Source: Lampropedia hyalina DSM 16112
GTDB lineage: Bacteria; Pseudomonadota; Gammaproteobacteria; Burkholderiales; Burkholderiaceae_C
Assembly (NCBI RefSeq): GCF_900129055.1
Contig: NZ_FQUZ01000034.1
Location: 1 to 33,360 of the forward strand
Direction: 5' to 3'
Length of the DNA: 33,360 nt
In this document: positions 17,260 through 25,924 of the stretch, piece after piece
Layout of the letters: the number at the start of each line of letters is the position of its first letter
How positions within the stretch are numbered: position 1 is the stretch's first letter
Translations under genes and position numbers: made by a program
Notes under the pieces: generated by a model
What the model saw: the letters and a program-made list of their open reading frames with translations, nothing else
What the model was told of the DNA's origin: nothing
Databases searched by the model: none

Positions 17260-17290
17260 ACGACAATGGCAAAATGCCTGTCGCTACAAT
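17260..17290 (+). promoter_or_regulatory. Candidate bamE promoter
   Basis: A TACAAT -10 box (17285-17290) lies 38 bases before the bamE ATG, with ACGACA as a partial -35 at a rather long 19-base spacing. An optimal -35 was not found. Confidence 0.35.
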
Positions 17291-17328
17291 CGCACATATC
17301 ATAGCCGCTTCTCCTGGATTTTCTGCCA

Positions 17329-17871
17329 ATGATCGAAAGACCTTTTTACACCGTTGCAGCCGCATCGTTGGTGCTTGCCAGCCTGACCGCCTGCTCCAGC
17401 ATCAACCGCACCAGCCACGACCTGGTCGAAGCGGTCACGCCGTACCGCATCGAAATCGTGCAGGGCAACTTCGTCTCGCGCGAACAGGTGCAGGCATTGC
17501 AGCCGGGCATGTCGCGTGAGCAGGTGCGCAACATCCTCGGCTCGCCCCTGGTCACCAGCCTGTTCCATGGCGACCGCTGGGACTACGTCTTCAGCATCAA
17601 GCGGCAGGGCGTGGACATTGAGCGCAAACGGCTGACCGTGTATTTCAACGGGTTTGTGCTGGAGCGGGTGGAAGGCGACGAAATGCCATCCGAGAGCGAG
17701 TTCGTGGCGCAACTGGCCGGGCGCAACCGCCCCGGCAAGATTCCCAAGCTGGAAGCCGATCCGAAAGACCTGCAACGCTACGCTCCCGATTCGTCCGATG
17801 CGTCCAGCACCGCAGGCAATGCCCCGCAAGCCCCGCAACCCGCCATCAGCTACCCGCCGCTGGAATACTGA
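17329..17871 (+). CDS. bamE: Outer membrane assembly lipoprotein BamE (OmlA/SmpA)
   Basis: It is the small lipoprotein of the BAM complex, which inserts beta-barrels into the outer membrane. The 180-residue precursor has a short lipoprotein signal with lipobox LTAC, giving Cys22 as lipidation site. The BamE fold follows: VQGNFVSREQVQALQPGMSREQVRNILGSPLVTSLFHGDRWDYVF is split over residues about 44-88, with the conserved GMSREQVR and GDRWDYVF pieces. A Pro/Ala/Ser-rich tail of about 40 residues ends the protein. It is followed by dapB after 63 bases and is probably co-transcribed with it. Confidence 0.94.
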   Translation: MIERPFYTVAAASLVLASLTACSSINRTSHDLVEAVTPYRIEIVQGNFVSREQVQALQPGMSREQVRNILGSPLVTSLFHGDRWDYVFSIKRQGVDIERKRLTVYFNGFVLERVEGDEMPSESEFVAQLAGRNRPGKIPKLEADPKDLQRYAPDSSDASSTAGNAPQAPQPAISYPPLEY

Positions 17872-17934
17872 TCGGGGCGTGTTCCCACATGCACCATTCC
17901 ATCACCATCAGAAAAACCAGAAAAGGAAACCGCC

Positions 17935-18756
17935 ATGTCCCCGTCTGACGCACCCGTGCGCATCGCCATTGCAGGAGCCAGTGGCCGCATGGGTCAGGAA
18001 CTGATTGCTGCCGTGCTGCAAAACCCGGCAGTCCAACTGGTCGGAGCCTTCGACCGCGCAGGCAGCCCGTCACTGGGTCAGGATGCTGGCGTGACCAGCG
18101 GCCAGCATACCAGCGTTGCCATTACCGCCGATGTGGCACAGGCCCTGCACAACGCCCAGGTCTTCATCGACTTCACCCGCCCCGAAGGCACATTCCAGCA
18201 CCTGGAAGCCGCACGCACGCTGGGCGTGAAAGCCGTCATCGGCACCACCGGCTTCTCGGACGAGGAAAAAACCCGCATTGCCGAATTCGCCGCGCAGAAC
18301 GCCATCGTGTTTGCACCGAACATGAGCGTGGGCGTGAATGTCACCTTCAAGCTGCTGGAACTGGCCGCCAAGGCCCTGTCCACCGGCTACGACATCGAGG
18401 TGATTGAAGCCCACCACCGCCACAAGGTGGATGCCCCCTCTGGCACAGCCCTGAAAATGGGCGAAGTGCTGGCCGAAGCCCTGGGGCGCGACCTGAAGGA
18501 CTGCGCCGTGTACGAACGCTATGGGCACACGGGCGAGCGCGATCCGTCCACCATCGGCTTCTCCACGATTCGCGGCGGTGACATCGTGGGCGACCACACC
18601 GTGCTGTTTGCCGGAACGGGCGAACGCATCGAAATCAGCCACAAATCATCCAGCCGCGCGGGCTACGCCCAGGGCAGCGTACGCGCCGCCACGTTCCTGC
18701 AACGGCAAAGCACTGGCCTGTTCGACATGTTCGACGTGCTGGGGCTGCGCGACTGA
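17935..18756 (+). CDS. dapB: 4-hydroxy-tetrahydrodipicolinate reductase
   Basis: It reduces HTPA to tetrahydrodipicolinate in the lysine/diaminopimelate pathway. The 273-residue product has the nucleotide-binding GASGRMGQ (14-21), VIGTTGFS (101-108), [10 protein letters not shown], and the signature [17 protein letters not shown] with catalytic His160 and Lys164. AAGGAAA lies about eight bases upstream of the ATG. A hairpin (GGGGCTG 18741-18747 with CAGCCCC 18758-18764) spans its stop codon. Confidence 0.97.
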   Translation: MSPSDAPVRIAIAGASGRMGQELIAAVLQNPAVQLVGAFDRAGSPSLGQDAGVTSGQHTSVAITADVAQALHNAQVFIDFTRPEGTFQHLEAARTLGVKAVIGTTGFSDEEKTRIAEFAAQNAIVFAPNMSVGVNVTFKLLELAAKALSTGYDIEVIEAHHRHKVDAPSGTALKMGEVLAEALGRDLKDCAVYERYGHTGERDPSTIGFSTIRGGDIVGDHTVLFAGTGERIEISHKSSSRAGYAQGSVRAATFLQRQSTGLFDMFDVLGLRD

Positions 18757-18780
18757 ACAGCCCCACCAGGATGTGGCGCA

Positions 18781-18805
18781 ACAGCGGCCCGTCACTGACC
18801 GCTGT
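18781..18805. terminator. Hairpin between convergent dapB and argB
   Basis: ACAGCGG (18781-18787) and CCGCTGT (18799-18805) form a perfect 7-bp stem with an 11-base loop, placed between two convergent stops. It lacks a T-run, so its terminator role is inferred from position. Confidence 0.4.
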
Positions 18806-18817
18806 GCATCCGCGCTC

Positions 18818-19747
<930 letters not shown>

Positions 19748-19768
19748 TCAATCGTCGCCGCATTCCAG

Positions 19769-19814
19769 AGAAAAAGGAAAAAGTCGGAAACCAGACAAAT
19801 TGTGCCTGATTTCC
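19769..19814 (-). terminator. Rho-independent terminator after the FAD-binding gene
   Basis: On the minus strand GGAAATCAG and CTGGTTTCC (plus-strand 19806-19814 and 19786-19794) form a 9-bp stem with one G-U pair and an 11-base loop. Two runs of five T follow. It separates the gene at 19864-21339 from argB. Confidence 0.75.
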
Positions 19815-19863
19815 AAGGCTCCCCATGCCATGCTGGCATTGCTTCCACCCAAGCCAGCTGCCT

Positions 19864-21339
19864 CTATGCCGCCACCGTCTGCTCCACGGCCTGCGAAGGC
19901 AAAGCCTCTGGCAATTGCCCACGAATGGCACGGGCAATCAGCCCGGCCTGGGGAACCTGTTCGGGAATGGCGTTGGACTCCCAGATCGTGCCGCGCACCG
20001 GATGGCCGATGGCATACAGACCACCCTGGGCCTGGGACTGCGCATCCAGCACTGCGCAATCCTGCGCGCGAATGCGAATGCCAAAACCCAAGGCATCTGC
20101 CTGCACCAGCCCGCTGTGCAGCAACTGGTGCAGCAGTGGCTCGGCGGTCTTGCGCCAGTCGAACTCAAAGCCCAGGCAATTGATGACGCGGTCAAACACC
20201 TCGGTCTGTACGGCCGTGCCCTGCGTGGGGCGGTACTCCACGACAATGCGGCCCGATGAATCCAGACGCAAGGCCGTGACCGTACCGCGCCGTGCCTGAT
20301 AACGCCCCTGGGCAATGGCACGCTCCTGCCAGGCCAATGCCGCACCGGCACAGCGGTGCAACGAAGCCTCCCACTGCGAACGCAGACGATGCATGAAACG
20401 CCGCCGCTCAGCGTCCGATGCACGCGCCCAGAGCGTGGGAACATGTGCGCGAATGCTGGGCACAATCCGCTGCCAGTGTTCCCCACTCTGGCGTAGCTTG
20501 CGCCGCTGGGTATTGATCTGGCGCAGCAACGGCAACAGCGTCACCCCCTGTTCAGGATATTGCAGAAAGTCCGGCCAAGGCTCCACTTCCAGCCGGGCAT
20601 GCAACTTCTGCCCTCGGCGCGAGAACGCCACGAACTGCCCCTGGAAACCACCCTGCTCGGCATTGATGAGGGCATCGAGCGAACTCAGACCTGTGCCCAG
20701 CAAGGCCACACGCTCATCCCGCTCAATGCCATCCCAGGCCGCTTCGGCCCAGAGATTGCCCACATAGCGGGCACTCTCGTGCACCTGTGCATCCACGGCA
20801 AAAGGCAAAGCCGCCGCCTGCCGCGCGAATACACCGGTGGCCAGCACCAGATGATCGGCATCCAGCACCACACCATCATTCAACTCCACCCGATAGGCAT
20901 GGGACGAGCCAGCCACTGGCTGCACGGCCACGGCCCGATTGCACCGATGCTGCACCACAATGCGGCTGTCTGCCTGCCGCAGGGCCTGTTGCAGCGTGTC
21001 CTGAATGTAGGTTCCATAAAGTTTGCGGGGGGCGATACTGTCCTCCAGCAAAGTGCCTGCTTCCGGCTCCCAGCCATGCGCCGTAGCATGGCGGCGCAGC
21101 CATTCGACAAAATGCAGGGGTTCGTCCTCATACAGGCTGAAAGCGCGTGCCAGCCCGTTGAGCAGGTGCTGGGGGTTGGCCGTGCTGTAGGCCAACCCCA
21201 GCCCCAATGTCTTGCGCGATTCGACGACCGTCACATGCACGGGCTGGCGCACGTCCTTGAGCAGACGCAGCAGCACCGCCGTACCGGCAAGTCCTCCCCC
21301 AATAATCACGATATGTGGCAACCGTTGTGCAGACCCCAT
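19864..21339 (-). CDS. FAD/NAD(P)-binding protein (NAD_binding_9-type)
   Basis: The 491-residue protein begins with a Rossmann dinucleotide-binding motif, IVIIGGGLAGTAVLLRLL (about 10-27). It then has GLGLAYSTANPQHLLNGLA, a signature of the FAD-NAD(P)-binding family related to HpnW-like and YdhS-like flavoproteins, then DHLVLATGVFARQ and RVALLGTGLSSLDALIN as second-nucleotide elements, and RVINCLGFEFDW near the end. The substrate is unknown. It is the last high-GC backbone gene before the island and ends in a good terminator. Confidence 0.8.
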   Translation of the reverse strand: MGSAQRLPHIVIIGGGLAGTAVLLRLLKDVRQPVHVTVVESRKTLGLGLAYSTANPQHLLNGLARAFSLYEDEPLHFVEWLRRHATAHGWEPEAGTLLEDSIAPRKLYGTYIQDTLQQALRQADSRIVVQHRCNRAVAVQPVAGSSHAYRVELNDGVVLDADHLVLATGVFARQAAALPFAVDAQVHESARYVGNLWAEAAWDGIERDERVALLGTGLSSLDALINAEQGGFQGQFVAFSRRGQKLHARLEVEPWPDFLQYPEQGVTLLPLLRQINTQRRKLRQSGEHWQRIVPSIRAHVPTLWARASDAERRRFMHRLRSQWEASLHRCAGAALAWQERAIAQGRYQARRGTVTALRLDSSGRIVVEYRPTQGTAVQTEVFDRVINCLGFEFDWRKTAEPLLHQLLHSGLVQADALGFGIRIRAQDCAVLDAQSQAQGGLYAIGHPVRGTIWESNAIPEQVPQAGLIARAIRGQLPEALPSQAVEQTVAA

Positions 21340-21598
21340 GACTTGTATCCCAGGATGATGGAAAGCGGCCCACTATAAGACAGCCCCCCTCCCCCGGCAA
21401 AAGCCATTGTTTTCATATCGAAATGCCTTGGGTGGATATGCCATCTCAAGACAGGAACAGTGAGATCACTCCCACCCAATTATCATCAAGAGAAAAATAT
21501 CTTTATACATCAATATCTTATTTATATTCATGTTTATGATGCCATGAAAAGTACCACGCGACGCCAAGAGAAGTTAAGCTAGCACCGTCGGATGGCGT
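21340..21598. other. Junction between chromosomal backbone and accessory island
   Basis: Base composition falls sharply here, with an AT-rich block at about 21480-21545. No gene, tRNA or clear attachment site was found. It probably holds the promoter of the leftward FAD gene and the left edge of the island. Confidence 0.45.
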
Positions 21599-21799
21599 TC
21601 AACCTCCAGCCTTGCGCCGCTTCTCCCGCTCGGCGTCGGCTAGGTCGCCGGGCCACCTCGCCAACTCGTCATCGGTGAGGCCCGCCAGGATTTGCGGCAG
21701 GTTCATGGTCCGGTGCGGAGGGATCGGCAGGTCATTGGACGGCGGGCCGTCGGTGATGAAACACGGCTCGGCCTGGTCGTCCTGGCGCAGCTTCGTCAT
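21599..21799 (-). CDS. Small hypothetical protein
   Basis: The 66-residue product (MTKLRQDDQAEPCFITDG... to ...AEREKRRKAGG) is not recognised. AGAGGAAAG lies directly upstream of the ATG at a good spacing, and the hydrophilic acidic-then-basic helix LTDDELARWPGDLADAEREKRRK looks like protein. It lies 49 bases after the DUF2290-like gene on the same strand and could be the last gene of the island transcript. Confidence 0.45.
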   Translation of the reverse strand: MTKLRQDDQAEPCFITDGPPSNDLPIPPHRTMNLPQILAGLTDDELARWPGDLADAEREKRRKAGG

Positions 21800-21848
21800 G
21801 TTCTTTCCTCTTAGCGTTCATCCTAGCAAGTGGCCATCACACTCTTTT

Positions 21849-22520
21849 TTAGTATGGAATCACCATATGCATGAGACCAACCTCATTTCTCGTGATGGAC
21901 ATAGGGAATTTTATTTTGTGTTGGGGTAAACCACCGATGAAATCATGCGTTTCCGTTTGGTAGAAATTTCGCAAGATAAACTCAACGAACCACCGAGGCG
22001 TCAGCGGTGCCGACACAGGAATACGGCAGCCCTTTACATCACCCAATGTAAGATGGCTCTTGGGATGAGCAACATCGATGTAAACACCCTCCCGCGCATC
22101 AAAATCAAAACGCATGGGGAATGGAACGATCCTGCGCTGAACGATCTCGATAAACAACTCGTCTCGCATATAGGCGTCCGGATCATCTTGAAATGGCAAC
22201 AGGCTTGGCGAAGGGTAGAAGGCAAGCCTGTGCTGTAGCAGCTCATCACCTTCGACGCGGTACATCATCTGGAGCAATGCGCCATCGACAAGCCTCATGT
22301 TATATGAGCGCTTGTCAGCCAGTTCGCGATAAATCTCGGCGTATTCGATATCGCCCAGTGCAATGGAAACATGTTCCGAGCCACTGAAGGTAACGTCCGC
22401 CTTGCTGCCAGATGTTCGAATCGCAGAGAAATTTGAGTCGTCACAAACTCCTTTACCGATCAATTCAGAAATCAGTCCATCGATATCTTCTTTGATGCTT
22501 TTTGGAGTCACGGCCATCAT
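21849..22520 (-). CDS. DUF2290-like protein, partner of the UvrD-like helicase
   Basis: The 223-residue product resembles the DUF2290 family, judged from YIDVAHPKSHLTLGDVKGCRIPVSAPLTPRWF (split, about 150-182), followed by FILRNFY. Function of the family is unknown. It starts directly at the helicase stop (TGA then ATG, 22523-22518), so the two are translationally coupled and likely work together. Either of two adjacent ATGs could start it. GC content is well below the backbone. Confidence 0.65.
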   Translation of the reverse strand: MMAVTPKSIKEDIDGLISELIGKGVCDDSNFSAIRTSGSKADVTFSGSEHVSIALGDIEYAEIYRELADKRSYNMRLVDGALLQMMYRVEGDELLQHRLAFYPSPSLLPFQDDPDAYMRDELFIEIVQRRIVPFPMRFDFDAREGVYIDVAHPKSHLTLGDVKGCRIPVSAPLTPRWFVEFILRNFYQTETHDFIGGLPQHKIKFPMSITRNEVGLMHMVIPY

Positions 22521-24677
22521 TCATTTCCCCCCAAGGAACTTTTTGAGTTTCTCGCGGGTCGCCTCATCGAGGTCTTCCGGGTGTAGTTCACCGCTCTCCA
22601 GATCACCCAAAAGATCGGCGAGCTGGCTCTTCCTTCGCTCAAGACGCTGCCGCTCTTGTGGAGACAAATCACGATGAACAATGCGCAGCTTGCCAAGCAA
22701 GGTATCGTCGGGATAACAAAAATCCAAGACGAAGCCACGTTGCTTTAAGGCGGCAAATTCGTCGATCAACCCCTGCATCCGAGGGCCATAACCTATGATA
22801 CGAACCCAAGCCTTGCTTCGAGTGATCGCGGTGAAAAGGCGGTTACGCAAACTGGCAAGGCCTGTACCATAACCATTACAGTCCTGAGCGTTGATGACGT
22901 AGACCATACCCGCTTCATTGCCCTTGGCACGATAGATTCCCGTGAATGTCACGGAGGGGGTATCGGTGCGGAAAAACACATCCGCATCCGTATCAACACC
23001 GGCCAAATGGGTCTGAACTCCCGCCTCGAAAAGCTGCCTTCTAATAGGGCCCGTAACGCCACGAGCAGTCCGCGGGTCGGAGTGGATCACGATGATGTCA
23101 TCGTGGCGAAGCTCATCTTCGTTCAAGTTGGACTGAATTTGTTGAACGAGCCATGCGTTCTGCTGCGCTTCATTATCGAATTTGATGAATTGGACAAGAT
23201 CATCAATACTCGAATGTTCTTCCAGAAACCTTGGGCTGGTTTCTGTGGTGCGCTCCAGAACGACCTGCTGGCCCTTCATCAATTGCCCGCTCTGAACCTT
23301 GTAGCCAATCTCCTCCCACAGCGCGGGGTAATCGAACATCTGAACTAAGCCAGTCTCTGCGCCCTGTGGAGCATCTCGATAAATACCGAATCCCAATCCG
23401 TGGGCGGACACCAGAACTGGGCGCGAGTTTCGATAGCATTTCTGCAAAATTACGTCTCGCCTACGGTCATTACCGAAAGTTACTAATGGATTCCCATGCT
23501 CATCATTGCCGAAGATTTCCTCCGGTGGCGGAAGTGAAGTTCCTGAGAGATTCTGAAGTTCATCGTAGGCATAAACCAGCCGCTTGGGCGGTTTCAGCAT
23601 GGAATAGCAGAGCTTCAGGAAACTTGGCGCAAAGTCCTGTGCTTCATCTGCAAGAATGACGTCGTAGAGATGAGCTGCATCCGAAGAATTCACCAATGCA
23701 GCTTGGCAAGCTCCATCAAAAGCCTTCTCAGTTCCTCCGAATTTGTACGATGCGCTCTTGAAATCAAAAAACTCAGTTCCAGTCGCCCGGCAATACTCGT
23801 AATAAATTCCATCTCTAGCATCGCCTCCCGGCGCCCCCCAAGCATTGATAACTCGAATTTTTGTCCAATCCGGCTCTTCACCGCTCTGCTCAATACAAAA
23901 ATTGTTGATCAAGCGGCGGAACTGGCCTTTGAGTGAACGAGTATGGAAAGTTACGGCAATACGCCAGTCTGGGTGCTGCGTATGCAAATAGGCGGCCTTG
24001 AGTGCCAACACGATGGTCTTGCCTGAGCCAGCGAGCCCCCGGATGCGTTGAACACCGTCCACCGTCTCTATAACAGCCTTGTTTTGACGGTGATCAAGCG
24101 TCGCAATTGAGTCTTCGAGGCGCTTGAGCTTGGCACCACGCGAGTCTTCGCGATGAACTTCTCGTTTGGAGCGGCTTTTCCGAATGCTACTTAGGCTCTC
24201 GATCGCCGATAGCGTCATTCGGTAAAGCTCATCACTACCATCTTTCCAATTTATCTCATCCAGCGCAGCAGCAAGACCCTGCTCATTGACGATGGGATAA
24301 CCATTTACCGCCACAGCCTCGACATTGGCAACTCCTGGGGCAAATGACAGGACTGAGAGCGGCACCAGCAACACACGCCCTTTGACTAATTCGCGGTGCA
24401 ATTTCAGTCGTGCTTCGATCTTGTTTACCAAATCGTCCTGACGTTCCGCGTATCCCCCAACGTCCGCCCCTTCGATCAAGTCAAATAACACGATTCCCTT
24501 GGAAGGGCTCACCAAGGTGGCATCTATCGAGTACTTGCCATCAGGTGTGGCGATCAATGGGTAGCCTGTAAAAACCTCACCCTGCATTTCATGCAAGGTG
24601 TCGAAACTTTGCTCTAAAGCGTCTGTCGCGACAGGCTTTTTGTTTACACCGCGTGTAATATTCAATCGATCTGCCAT
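22521..24677 (-). CDS. UvrD/Rep-like superfamily 1 helicase with degenerate NERD-like N-terminus
   Basis: The 718-residue protein has Walker A GLAGSGKT (214-221), Walker B DEAQDF (344-349), a GIYRAKGNEAGMVYVINAQD motif V-like segment and a final RLFTAITRSKAWVRIIGYG (motif VI), all typical of UvrD-type helicases. Residues about 25-110 look like a NERD/PD-(D/E)XK fold: GEVFTGYPLI, KYSIDATLVSPSKGIVLFDLIEG. The ExK lysine is missing (DLIE), so nuclease activity is doubtful. The C-terminus (about 675-718) is a charged helical tail. It opens a two-gene unit with the DUF2290-like gene. GAGG precedes the ATG by nine bases. Helicase class is firm; role in defence is inferred. Confidence 0.85.
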   Translation of the reverse strand: MADRLNITRGVNKKPVATDALEQSFDTLHEMQGEVFTGYPLIATPDGKYSIDATLVSPSKGIVLFDLIEGADVGGYAERQDDLVNKIEARLKLHRELVKGRVLLVPLSVLSFAPGVANVEAVAVNGYPIVNEQGLAAALDEINWKDGSDELYRMTLSAIESLSSIRKSRSKREVHREDSRGAKLKRLEDSIATLDHRQNKAVIETVDGVQRIRGLAGSGKTIVLALKAAYLHTQHPDWRIAVTFHTRSLKGQFRRLINNFCIEQSGEEPDWTKIRVINAWGAPGGDARDGIYYEYCRATGTEFFDFKSASYKFGGTEKAFDGACQAALVNSSDAAHLYDVILADEAQDFAPSFLKLCYSMLKPPKRLVYAYDELQNLSGTSLPPPEEIFGNDEHGNPLVTFGNDRRRDVILQKCYRNSRPVLVSAHGLGFGIYRDAPQGAETGLVQMFDYPALWEEIGYKVQSGQLMKGQQVVLERTTETSPRFLEEHSSIDDLVQFIKFDNEAQQNAWLVQQIQSNLNEDELRHDDIIVIHSDPRTARGVTGPIRRQLFEAGVQTHLAGVDTDADVFFRTDTPSVTFTGIYRAKGNEAGMVYVINAQDCNGYGTGLASLRNRLFTAITRSKAWVRIIGYGPRMQGLIDEFAALKQRGFVLDFCYPDDTLLGKLRIVHRDLSPQERQRLERRKSQLADLLGDLESGELHPEDLDEATREKLKKFLGGK

Positions 24678-24736
24678 TATTCAAATCCTCGTTGACTCAG
24701 CGTCACAATACTGATCAATACACCTATTTTCCTGAA

Positions 24737-25924
24737 CTACCGCACCGTCACAAGCTTTGCAGCTTTGGGGTCGTAGACATACCCGGTGATGCTGCCATCC
24801 TTGATGCGCGCGACGGCCTCGTCGATCACGAACAGCGGAACGAGAAACCATTCCTCGGGCTGCACAGGGTGACCGAAGCGGTCGTTGATAGTGATGTTCA
24901 ACCGCGCGGGCGCGAACAGCCTGTGGAACAGGCTCTCCATCCGTGTGCGGTTGATGCCCGCGAGCTTGTAGGTCGCTACCACTTCGACCTTCGCCAGCAG
25001 GTAGGTGGAGTCGTGTTCGGCGTTGGCGATGCGCGTCTCCACCCTGCCGCCGGTCACGCCCATCTTGTGGATGATGTCGCGGTGCTGCGCGACATAGGGA
25101 TGATCGGAGAGAGAGCGCAGGACGTAGATGGTGCCGCTTTCGACATCATCGGCATCAAGCTCGCCACCGAAGGAAAGTTGCCCGCTCTCAGGAGAGGCCA
25201 GCCGTCGCGCGGCGGGGTCGTCGTAGAACGCGCGCTGGAGCGAGCGCAGCAGCAGATTGCTTTCGGTGCCGTTGGAGAAGATGAGACGCAGGCGGCGGTC
25301 CACCTCCCCGGCGGTGGTTTTCAACGGCTCGCCGACCTCAGCAACGTAGAGAGTAAGGCCATCGAGAACGAAAAAGTCCCCGACTTCAATCGCACGGCGG
25401 CCCGCTTCGATGGGCTGGGACTGGCGCATACCGGTTTTGACTTCCGCTTGCACGCGCTCGAACAAGGGCCGGAAGGTCTCGAAGTCCTCGCAGGGCTTGC
25501 GATCCGCGATCTCCTCGGCGGCTCGCTTGTCGGCGCTGGTGCGGACATGGCGTAGGACCGTGATGTCGTCCGCTTCGGCTACGCCCGCCAGCTCGGCGGC
25601 CAGGTCGTCGATGTCGATGGCTTCATCTGCCGAAGCGGCAACGGTAGGCGCCCCGGCAAGCAAGCCCTGATGGTCTAGCGGCTCCAGCAAGGTGCGACAG
25701 TCCGGGAGCGCGCGCAACCGGTCCAGACGCACGGCGTAAAGGCGCTCGAATATGTCGCGGTCTTCACCGTGCTGCGGCGCACGGCCGTGCTTTTCGGTGA
25801 AGCGTTGGATTTCCTCGAAGCCCGCGATGACGCGCTCCTCACTGGCCGGCCGTCCGCCCTTCTTCTCAGGCGGTGCGAACTCAGCAAGCTCCGCAGCGAG
25901 TTCGTCAAGATCGGAGTTACTCAT
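24737..25924 (-). CDS. GIY-YIG nuclease family protein
   Basis: The 395-residue protein carries a C-terminal GIY-YIG (T5orf172-like) domain: GTIYVLRSL (264-272), KMGVTGGRVETRIANAEHD (288-305) with the conserved arginine, and MESLFHRLFAPARLN (329-343) with the metal-binding glutamate. The N-terminal half is helical, with a segment IQRFTEKHGRAP...DIFERLYAVRL similar to the end of the upstream helicase, and a repeated DELAAELA/DDLAAELA motif at 7-14 and 107-113. Its ATG lies inside the helicase end (8-base overlap, 25917-25924), so it is translationally coupled to it. It is the obvious candidate DNA-cleaving subunit of the methyltransferase-helicase operon. Confidence 0.85.
   Translation of the reverse strand: MSNSDLDELAAELAEFAPPEKKGGRPASEERVIAGFEEIQRFTEKHGRAPQHGEDRDIFERLYAVRLDRLRALPDCRTLLEPLDHQGLLAGAPTVAASADEAIDIDDLAAELAGVAEADDITVLRHVRTSADKRAAEEIADRKPCEDFETFRPLFERVQAEVKTGMRQSQPIEAGRRAIEVGDFFVLDGLTLYVAEVGEPLKTTAGEVDRRLRLIFSNGTESNLLLRSLQRAFYDDPAARRLASPESGQLSFGGELDADDVESGTIYVLRSLSDHPYVAQHRDIIHKMGVTGGRVETRIANAEHDSTYLLAKVEVVATYKLAGINRTRMESLFHRLFAPARLNITINDRFGHPVQPEEWFLVPLFVIDEAVARIKDGSITGYVYDPKAAKLVTVR

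Noticed and set aside
17198-17328. A Fur box in the fur-bamE intergenic region
   Set aside because: No convincing 19-base GATAAT-type palindrome could be seen.
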